Of a stretch of 64,000 nt of DNA, positions 55,727-64,000 are shown in pieces. Made by a program: the position numbers and the translations under genes. The stretch is taken from NCBI GenBank assembly GCA_032821775.1, contig JAVLRN010000004.1, positions 682,001-746,000 on the forward strand, read 5' to 3'. The DNA is from Sanguinoderma infundibulare (lineage: Eukaryota; Basidiomycota; Agaricomycetes; Polyporales; Polyporaceae). Below the pieces are notes generated by a model. It saw only the letters and a list, made by a program, of their open reading frames with translations. It was not told the DNA's origin and made no database searches. The first letter of the stretch is position 1. Each line of letters starts with the position of its first letter.

Positions 55727-57557
55727 ATGTCGGATTCAGACAACGCTGAACTTATCGCTGTAGCTAGTTCCATGTGAGTATCATTTCTCTTGAGCTCCAT
55801 GGTATACTTATCTGATCTCCTCCAGTCGAACAGGAACTTACTTCGGTCTCGCCTCCCTCAGTAAGTGTGTCACAAGATCCCATCTCAGACTCAGCAGTGC
55901 ATGATCAATGCTTTCCAGGCCTTATACTGTATGAGTCCACGATTACCATCGGCAAGGACGTCGACCTCTTCTGGAGGCAGAAAATGACCGTCTCGTCCGC
56001 CCTCTTTTTCGTCAACCGTTATTTGCCATTGGCATACAACATAACGTTCAATGGACCTTGGGTATTTCCTGGCAGGACTCTTGTGGTGCGTTACCGTTAC
56101 TTTTCGTCCTTAATGCCTATTGAGCTATCATGATCGTAGACGTAAGGCATTGGCACATCTCATGACCGGGTCTTTGAGCTTACAATGAAACCAGTTGTAC
56201 GGTATACGGGCGGAGCGACGCGATCGTGCGGAATTTCCAATACGTTCCCTGGGCAGGTATGGGCTATGAGAGGAATCACCCTTAGCGGTATCAATATTGA
56301 TGTTCCATACCTTCCACACAGTGTTCTCTGGATTACGAGCATACGTGCTCAGCTCTCGGACATGGCCACTCGCGGCCTTAGTTTTCATTCTCTCTCTAGG
56401 ACCTGTGGTCATCAACTGGGTGAGTTTCACTGGTGTATAGACGTCCGAGGGATGATACTGATACACTCATGCTCAAAGGTCAACCAATTCGGATATGAAA
56501 TCATCGTCATAGACCCCACAGTAGGTTGTACTGAAGACGTAACCCTGACTAAGACGGCGAACGATATGTAGGTACAGTTACGCTGCCACGCCGAAGTCCG
56601 CACTTACTGAGACAATAAACTCGCGCACCTCCGCTCTCCAGTTGTGGGTTCTATCCACCACTTCCTGCAACACAGTCTGACAGAAGCTTATCGCCCGCTA
56701 TCCATTTTTGCGCAGTGGCCATCGTGTCTCGAGGTTGCCTCATCATATCCGACATAGTAGTTGTCGCCATAACGTGGATAGCGACGTACAACAATGTCCG
56801 GGAGATGAAGCTACTGGGGCAAAGGACATCTCTCTCGAGTATAATGTTTAGGGATGGTGAGCAAACGAAACCACTGGGTGTAAATCATTTTATTCACCGG
56901 GCCCGGTTCTTCATTTGCCAGGTGTCGTATACTTTATGTGCGTTCTCCCTATGCAGATTTTCCTTCTTATGTTAAGTGTATTCCAGTGTCCTCCTTATTA
57001 TGAACACTCTGCATCTGGTGTTCTCCCTCCTTTCGGTAAGTCTACACTGCCGCACACATTGTCTACCATTGCGGCCTATGCTCACCTCCGATACAGATCC
57101 TGCCCACTGGCGGCCAAGTGCAAGATGCGACGAGCTACATCCCACTGCTTACCGAACCGTACGTCCTGACCTGTTCCCAATGATGCGACCGTCTCAACGT
57201 TAATCTATTCCACCTATGCACAGAATAACCACCGTCCTCTTCTCGCGTTTCCTCATTGATCTCCAAGAAACCAACAGCAACAGCGCCCACCAGCATTCCC
57301 TCTCCTCGGTCCAGCTCGGCCGGATCAGTAGCGTCAACTTCGACCGCGTTCTCGGTGCCATCACATCTTCGCTCCCCGCCCCAGGGGAAGCCAGCCCCGA
57401 GCGCGAGTCACACGATCTCTCATCGGTCACCGCCTCCACTGATGAAGACAATGGAAACTCGGGATTGGCTGCGGGTTCGGATGACCGCAGTCCCACTCCA
57501 GACCCGGACGCAGGAACTGGCAGACAGGCATCCTCGAGCGCGGTCAACGTGGGTTGA
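55727..57557 (+). CDS. DUF6533-type membrane protein, tandem copy 1
   Basis: Start MSDSDNAELIAVASS at 55727. Small exons then give RTGTYFGLASL and the hallmark LILYESTITIGKDVDLFW with MTVSSALFFVNRYLPLAYN. Next are SDAIVRNFQYVPWA, FSGLRAYVLSSRTWPLAALV followed by FILSLGPVVINW, a luminal loop with IIVIDPTVGC, SRGCLIISDIVVVAITWIAT, REMKLLGQRTSLSSIMFRD, and GVVYFMCVLPMQIFLLMLSV. The last exon has FLIDLQETNSNSAHQHSLSS with a charged tail to TGA 57557. All exons of the family are present and the junctions I tested keep frame. The protein is probably intact. Function is unknown; the family resembles small receptors in topology. It is paralogous to 60927-62848. Confidence 0.8.
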
Positions 57558-57894
57558 TCCATGTGGCGCATGGCACGATGCGCTGGCCCATACACACATA
57601 GCCCCCGCTGCGGATATGCTGGCTCGCGGCTTTAGCTGCGGCCTGGAGGCTATGTCCTAGATGTTGTCGATCTTGGTGGATTCCGCCAGCATGCGGGCAC
57701 GGGGTCACGAAGTTGCTACTCCCGTGTTCACACTTCTCTCTCGAGCTTTGAGACTCACCAGAATTTGTATCCTTCGCATGTCCTCCTTTCGCATAGAACT
57801 TTCTTGGACATATTATCTATACATAGTCGTATACGCATAGAATAGGCTTCCCACCCGTCTGTGAGAGTGTGAACTGTAGCCTGGATTCTCATTA
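57558..57894. repeat. DUF6533 3' flank shared with other copies
   Basis: The block around GATATGCTGGCTCGCGG...ATCTTGGTGGATTC (57617-57690) and TCGCATAGAACTT (57790) also follows the DUF6533 copies at 32.3, 40.9 and, more weakly, 62.9 kb. Confidence 0.55.
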
Positions 57895-58490
57895 CAGCAG
57901 AGGATGAGACAGCCGAGGAGGTGCGTAGTGCCAAACGACTTGAGGAGTGCTTAGAGGGCGAGAGAGGAGGTGGAGATTATTGGCGTGAAGCCTTGCATGC
58001 CAGTGTGCGCGCATTGAATCGCTGGCTATCGTCCACGAACGTAAGTTGGAGTTGGTGGGGGTGAGTAGATGTAACAACGTACCGCGCTGGTCAACGGACA
58101 AAACCCCGAAGATGTGTGCGGCTTGGCCGGCGTACTTGGTCGCGCTATCTGCCTCCCAGGACGTTGTGAATCGAATCCAGTTCGCGCAGTCCCCATGAAC
58201 ATAGATGTCGCTCCCGACCGTCGCAAGGCGAAGCGGGACGTACGCGGCTTGGTCGAATCGTACAAACACGAGACGCGTACCTTGTTGTCTTCGGTGTTTA
58301 TTGGCTCAACAATGCGGGCTCTGGCAAGGCTCAGGTTGATCGACGGGTACCTCAGGACGAACGAGATGCTACCAAACCTTGACGTACGCGTCCACCGGTT
58401 TAACGGCGACGGGAACGAGCTTGCAGAGGACGTCTGGCGGGCCTGGGTGGGGCACGAGCCAGTTACTACTAGTTACACGTTTAAAAGGAC
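57895..58490 (-). pseudogene. Decayed copy of the zinc-type reductase
   Basis: The minus strand reads NWLVPHPGPPDVLCKLVPVA with VKPVDAY near 58390-58480, then RFDQAAYVPLRLATVGSD near 58200-58265, then WEADSATKYAGQAAHIFGV near 58100-58170. These match DWPVPQPGPTDVLVKL, FDQAASVPLALATVV and the ATKYAGQAALIFGG region of the 19-kb gene. Here the Trp codon that is TGA in the 19-kb gene is intact (TSWEAD). The frames do not join and the 3' half is missing. Confidence 0.7.
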
Positions 58491-59039
58491 AAAAATTGGC
58501 TCAACGCGCTGAGGCCGAAGGCGTAGTAAAGAGGGATGGGCAAGCTTGAGGTGGGGAACTATGCCAGGCCGACCGTTATTATGGAGTCGCAGTCGGCATG
58601 AAGGGAAACGACAAACCGATTGCGTACACTTGGGCCCTTGAGGTGCAGATGAGAGATCACGTCTCGCCCGTGTAGGGGTGTCATGTTCACGTCTTCACTG
58701 CAGCAAGAGTTCCGGGGGGAAACGTGTCAACTGAGGGATCAAAAAAGGAAATCCGAGAGGGCGTACCACATCATCTTGTGGTGAAGGTCCCTTAATCTTC
58801 GAGCTTCTGACACTGCGGAGGGAGCATCTGCAAGCGAAGGACGTCAGTCTTGGCCGTCAGAGCTGTGTTGCGGTTGCCCTCGAGGACGGGCATAATCGAG
58901 ACGCCTCGACCTGTACAGTTTGGAATAAGCAAGCTATAATACGAACGTGTACGTGTTACTTGCTTGGCCCTTAATTATATTTTCGCTTTCCAGGAGACTC
59001 CGGAGGCCATTCTTTGCCCGGAAGACAAACTCGTTGATC
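58491..59039. other. Intergenic
   Basis: No gene recognised. A hydrophilic minus-strand frame (58934-59128) belongs to the duplicated segment that follows. Confidence 0.35.
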
Positions 59040-59890
59040 TGCGGCTCGATCTCATCGGCAAGGTCTGGGGCAGGACAGTACAGTCGTGATGAGAAGGAAT
59101 ATATGTATGGGACACAATCAATGAGCAAAAAAAGGAGCAGCAGTTCGACTACAGGTGGAATAAACCTACGCGCTCCGAAGGGCTTGTGTCATACGAGACA
59201 GTTGCCATATGGCCGCTGCCTGCCACTCCGCCACATGAGTTTGACTCGTGGGCTTCCTGTGCCCGTTTCGACATCATGAGTCAATGTATATATCCTGTCA
59301 AATATCGGCGTACCTCATCGCAGCTATCGTCCCCGGCCGGCCGTCGCCATAGTGCACGGTTCACGAAGGTATGGGCTGCCTGCACCTGTCAACGGAAGCG
59401 CCCGCGCCAACGCGTCTGTGGCTGCGTTCAAGCAACATCAAGCAACATTCAAGCTCCGCTGTGGCAACTTTGCTCGTGGACGCGAACCGGGCCGTTCTCT
59501 TTTTCTCTCGGTCGCAAAGCTCGCCGGGAACTGCCAGTGACCAGTACACGTCCGCCCGCAGAGCCACCACCGTCCCCGAGGACCGCATTATCCATTCGCT
59601 TTTCCGTCTCGTATATCACCTGCTTCAAGGAGGAAATAGAAGACTTGAAGACAAGGTATGTCCGTGCGTGGGCGAGGGCGATCATTGGGACAATAATACA
59701 TCGAGAAGGCAGACTGCGAACCGCAAAACGATGCATCGACCGCTTCGTGACACCACTGGGCGAAAGTCGAGGAAGAGTCACGGTCGAACGCAAAGAGTCA
59801 GCTTGCTTTGTATTCCAGGGGAACAAAGTTCCGGGTGCGTTTTCTCTTCCAGTGTCCGACCCCCTGGAGCGTCAGCCGCATGGGACCAGG
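59040..59890. repeat. Duplicated non-coding segment, copy 2 (partner 49190-49920)
   Basis: Collinear partner of 49190-49920 in the same orientation, with insertions that make it slightly longer. In both places it lies beside a reductase pseudogene, so the duplicated unit was probably larger (about 48.6-49.9 and 57.9-59.9 kb). Confidence 0.65.
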
Positions 59891-60926
59891 CGTTTGCTCC
59901 TCTGAAGGCGTTTTTTGATATTGGTCGAGCGAGACGTCTTTGGCCGGATGCTCGCAACACTCGGACGTCCGTCGTCCCGCTCGCTCTCGCCACGGCTGAG
60001 TCCGCCCTTCATGGGATGTTGATTCATCGGAGGGGTCGACGAGGGGCGGCGTGTCGGCGTTATATTATTACTTAACCTTGTATACAGCAGGGTGCCACTA
60101 TGCGGCCGTGATGGTTTATCGAAACCCTAATGCACACCTCTCGTACATTATTGACATTCGTAATCAAAGTTTAGCATGCCATCATGTTTTAGACGGCTCA
60201 GACGGCGGTGCTCAGCTTCGTTACGGACAGCAACCCGCGCGAGGCAATGCACGGTGTGTTATCGGATGCCAACATCATAAGGCCATCTTCTCCTTCAGGT
60301 ATGCCTGTCGCCACTGCATCGCCTCCAGGCTAACTCCCTCTTTTTGATATCCATGCCTATCCGCTCCCAGCCGGGATCGTCTTGCCCATCCTGCGCACGT
60401 ACCGTCATGGCAACGACTGCGAATAAACCTTGAATGCTCCACCTCGTCCAGCATCCCCCAATCTTGCACGCCGTTCCAAGTCCGCTCGGCGCGTCTATCA
60501 TCCTTGCCATCCCGTTCCTCGTTCCCCCAGACCTGGTGCATATTACATGCACGAATGAGCATGCTCCCGCCTTCCTCTCCCCGTTCCTGTCTAAACTTCC
60601 ACCGCGGCGTTCGGCGCGGTGCTGGTCCTGACGGTGGCGAGGGCAGTGGTTTGCGATTGTGTTTTAAAGGAGTGGCGCAGGGCATCGCTAGGGGTCCGAG
60701 TCGTGGAGGGCATCACCCTTCGCGGAGTCGCGGAAGTGTTTCGTCGTGAATTGTGCTGGTGCGAGAGTTTGTTGTCTAACATCATGTTGTGATAGAAGGA
60801 TATTTTCGGATTCAGGCTATGCTGCACCGTGCAGCAACCTGCTCACGGGAACCTTAGTCCGACTGTAATACTTATACCAATGACCGCACTCTCCGAATCT
60901 CTCCACCTCCGTCCCTTCTTTACTCC
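59891..60926. other. Intergenic with an unassigned minus-strand frame
   Basis: A minus-strand frame at 60275-60685 ends KEGVSLEAMQWRQAYLKEKM. It is charged, has no hydrophobic stretch and is not recognised. It could be a small gene but has no supporting splice or family evidence. Confidence 0.3.
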
Positions 60927-62848
60927 ATGATGTCGAATTCGGAAACGGCTGAGCTTATCGCTGCCTATGCTTCCAAGTGAGCATTTCTCTCGGGTCCACG
61001 AGTACTTATACTTACCCGATCTTCTGCAGTCAAGTAGCATATTACTTCACCGTAGCCGCCCTCGGTACGTGTACCGCAAGATATGTCTCAGATTCAGCAT
61101 GGCCACCTTCACGCTGGTATCATTGTCAATATTCCACAGGTCTTATAGTGTATGAATTTACGATCACGATCGGCAGTGACTTCGAGTTCTTCTGGCGGCG
61201 TAAAATTACTGTCTCATCAGTCCTCTTTTTCGTCAACCGTTATTTGCCATTCGCATACAATGTAACATTCAGCGTACCATGGTGGCCGTTCAGCCTTTCT
61301 TCTCCTGCAGTGCGTTGCCGTTCCTTTTTGTCATCAACGCCTACGAAACTCACATTGTGTTAGGCGTAAGTGATCGTGCCAGTGATGTCTCAACACAGCA
61401 CCTTTTGGGCTCACGTAGAAACCAGCTGTAAGGCATACTTGTGGAGCCGACTAATACTACGATTGTTCCAATACGTAACCTGGGCCGGTAAGTGCTGTTA
61501 GGTGAATCATCATTAACGGTTTCAATATTGACGTGTCCTCTCTTACAACAAGTGTTCTCCGGCTTGCGAACCTACGTGCTCAGCTCTCGGACATGGAGAC
61601 TCGCGGCCTTGGTTTTTATTCTCTCTCTCTCGCCCGTGGTCATCAACTACGTGAGTTCAACGGGTGTTGTTGCGACCAGGGGTTGAAGCTGATATCCTTA
61701 GGTTTTGAAAAGGTCGACTTTGGACATGGACGCAGCATCATAGACCCCACATTGGGTTGTCGTGAACAGCCTGGCTTTACTCACAGCGTGGACAATATGT
61801 GAGTAAAATGATACAGTGAAGTCCATACTCACTGAAATAATGCGAACACCTCCGCTTTAGTTGTGAGTTCTATCCGCCACTTCCGAGGTCTGCAACGCCG
61901 TCAGACAGAAGCTGAATGCCGCGTCTCCAATTCTACTCAGTTACCATCGTGTCTCGAGGTTGCCTCATCGTATCCGACATCCTGGTCGTAGTTATAACTT
62001 GGACGGGGACATACAAGGATGCCAAGGAGATGAAGCTATTATGGGGGCGACAGACATCGCTCTCGAGTATTCTCTTCAGGGATGGTGAGCAAATCATACT
62101 GCTGAGCGTAAATCACTGTATTCAAGGAGCCCGCTCCCATTTGCCAGGCGTCGTATATTTTATGTGCGTTCACCCTACAGCCGTATTCCGTCTCACGTTA
62201 ACAGTATTCCAGTGCCTTGCTTATCATGAACACCCTTCACCTGGCGTTCTCTCTCAGTCCAGTAAGTCTCGAGAGACTCTCTATCTTTCCATGCTCAAAT
62301 TCCGTGCAGACTCTGCTCGTCGACGGCGAAGGTAGTATCGCTGCGAGCTACATCCCAGCTCTTACTGAACCGTACGTCGTGACCAATCATGCTTTCCCCA
62401 CGGTGACGGCATTCGAGCACTAGCCCATTCACCCTGCGGCGCTCCTACGCACAGAATAACCGCCGTCCTCATCTCACGCTTTCTCATCGATCTCCAAGAA
62501 GCCAGCAACAGCAGTGCCCACCAGCACTCCCTCTCGTCTGTCCAGCTCGGCCGGATTAGTAGCGTCAACTTCGACCGCGTTCTCGGCTCCATCACTTCTT
62601 CGCTCCCCGCCCCAGGGGAAGCCAGCCCGGAACACGAAGCATCAGACTTCCCCTCCGAGCCACGGCCAGCTGACGAAGACAACGACAACTTGGCATTGGC
62701 TGTGGGCTTGGACGGCCACTATCATAGCTCAGATAGCGACGCCGCCAATGGCCAGACGACCTTGTCGGCCGAGGCTGTGGACGACCACGATCTGGAGGTA
62801 GCCAACGGGCAAACGTTCCCGAGGGTCATCAACATGGTTCACTCCTGA
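60927..62848 (+). CDS. DUF6533-type membrane protein, tandem copy 2
   Basis: Paralogue of 55727-57557 with the same exon plan. It starts MMSNSETAELIAAYAS at 60927, then VAYYFTVAALGLIVYEFTIT and IGSDFEFFWRRKITVSSVLF with FVNRYLPFAYN. Later exons: LILRLFQYVTWA, FSGLRTYVLSSRTWRLAALV with FILSLSPVVINY, SIIDPTLGCREQPGF, SRGCLIVSDILVVVITWTGT, GVVYFMCVHPTAVFRLTLTV, and FLIDLQEASNSSAHQHSLSS. The C-terminal tail is longer than in copy 1 (about 45 extra residues, Asp-rich), ending at TGA 62848. Junctions tested are in frame; the exon after WWPFSLSSPA is short and its borders are uncertain. It is probably intact. Confidence 0.78.
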
Positions 62849-63621
62849 GGACTCCTGGACAGCCCCGATCGAATATGCGCAGTAGCATACGTGATTGGTT
62901 GTTATTCACGAATCTTTGTGTGCGTACATTCTCCGCTCGCATAGAAGCTATTGGATGAATAACTACTCTGGACGTGCATGTCAGGACGAGCACGTACACC
63001 GGGGAAATACACTACGAGCCCTTGGCATGTCTACGTTCCATTCGACCGCCAGCCATCGTGTGTATGATAATCCTGATCTCGCGGGACCTCACTGATCGAC
63101 ACCACGACCACGGGCTCCGCTTGTCATCACCGTCATCGGCGTCGCTTGCGTCGACCATTACCGCATTACCGACCGTGTCGAGGGAACTCGCCTCGCACTC
63201 CTTGCCCTTGGACTAGAGGAAGCCGTTGCCTAGCGTTTGTCCTGGAGCGTCGCGATGGGAAGCGGGCGAAGGCGCCCCACGCATCTTGAACGTCAGAGAA
63301 GATGATGGCGACGAGAACCGCAATGGGCACGAGAACGAGCTCACGGGCTCACGCTAAGTAGAACTTGCAGGAAGTTAGCACTCATAGTGGAGGAGAAAAA
63401 TGGAAGGCGTGGTCATACCTTCTTGCGTAATTCCTGCTTTGGGATCTGTTGGGTCGAGCCTCCCGACCCCCAACGGACGCGTCGAACACGTTTCGGTCCC
63501 CATTGGTCGACGTTGATATTAGCGTCGGGGCCGTGGACACGGACGCGACGCGACGTCGGGCTTTAATCGAGGAGAAAGAAAGATTGCAGCGTTCAAAATC
63601 GGCACATGACAGAGAACAGAT
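62849..63621. other. DUF6533 3' flank and spacer
   Basis: The first 200 bases share weak similarity with the 32.5-kb flank (ACGTGATT..TTATTCACGAATCTT). No gene recognised. Confidence 0.4.
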
Positions 63622-64000
63622 CAAAGAAGCACCTTCGAAAGTGCCATTGACACGTCCTGTTCGACGTACATAGTGCCGAAATGGCTCGGGTCGTCTCTGC
63701 ACGAGAACGCGGTGCAGCAGTTCGGAACGGAGGGCGGCGGGCAGGTTGTGGATGGGCGTAGTGGAGTGCTTGGTTCACCGCGGACGTCATTCTTCCTTCC
63801 AATTCAAGTTCCAGGGCCTACTCCGCGATCGGGCTGACCAGAACGAGGTGGAAGAGGTCAGAACGAAAGTTCCATAGGGTCCAGGGCATCCTATCAGAGG
63901 CGGGGCGGAAACGCATATCTGAACGAAAATGGAACCGGACATGCAGTCGTCCGACTTGTGATCGAAATTGTCGGGAGCGGTGACGCCAAAAACCAGTGTG
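63622..64000 (-). pseudogene. HET-domain gene scrap with flank, copy B (cut by the window end)
   Basis: Collinear with 46345-46725: the HET-like bases CTGTTCGACGTACATAGTGC (63658), the GGCGGCGGGCAG block, TTCACCGCGGACGTCATTCT (63774), and ATCGGGCTGACCAGAACGA, continuing to the last base of the window. Minus-strand translation gives SCRDDPSHFGTMYVEQDV in the HET frame. It lies downstream of a DUF6533 gene, as copy A does. Confidence 0.7.

Overview
The window looks like a piece of nuclear genome from a filamentous basidiomycete, most likely a wood-decay Agaricomycete (Polyporales-like is my inference). The reasons are short introns of about 45-70 nt with GTRNGT...YAG borders, several DUF6533-type membrane proteins, a HET-domain gene, an F-box gene, a GMC oxidoreductase, a zinc-type medium-chain reductase, CsgA/sniffer-like short-chain dehydrogenases, a basidiomycete-type ABC half-transporter and a Ty1/copia element with a half-tRNA primer site. 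There is no operon structure. I saw no rRNA, CRISPR or convincing tRNA. Exon borders are hand-spliced by eye, so boundaries are approximate except where splice sites are named.

Layout: 1-8 kb is gene-poor, with one DUF6533-like gene (minus, 1996-3412), a broken N-terminal piece of a multi-pass receptor-like protein (about 4.3 kb) and a fuller member of that family (6335-7537, minus). 8-19 kb holds repeats and relics: a diverged duplicated segment (8.2 and 17.0 kb), a GTCGCGAC-rich stretch, a 622-bp Harbinger/Tourist-like MITE with TGA target duplication, an F-box gene with two in-frame stops, a solo LTR and a 248-bp tandem duplication. 19-23 kb holds a medium-chain reductase with one in-frame TGA and an apparently intact GMC oxidoreductase. 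22.9-28.2 kb is a copia element in one reading frame with four stop codons, a full 3' LTR and almost no 5' LTR. A 99-bp near-perfect hairpin follows it. 28.7-31 kb is a HET gene with one in-frame TAG.

From 31 to 64 kb the DNA is a mosaic of diverged segmental copies: DUF6533 genes (two tandem paralogues at 55.7 and 60.9 kb, a third type at 44.7 kb, and a 3' fragment at 31.6 kb), two SDR genes inside a 2.7-3.1 kb duplication (32.3-35.0 and 40.9-44.0 kb), three decayed copies of the 19-kb reductase, and two HET-gene scraps placed behind DUF6533 genes. Between these lie ordinary genes: PNS1/choline-transporter-like (36.3-38.9 kb), a diacetyl-reductase-like SDR (47.2-48.3 kb) and an ABC transporter (51.7-54.5 kb). 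A fragment of the meiotic gene MND1 is cut at 35.77 kb exactly where a reductase pseudogene begins.

The genes do not add up to one clear pathway. The density of oxidoreductases plus a transporter would fit an accessory metabolism region, but most extra copies are broken. The strongest unusual signals are the repeated single nonsense codons in otherwise intact frames, the recurrent DUF6533/oxidoreductase/HET duplication modules, the hairpin beside the LTR, and the MND1 breakpoint.
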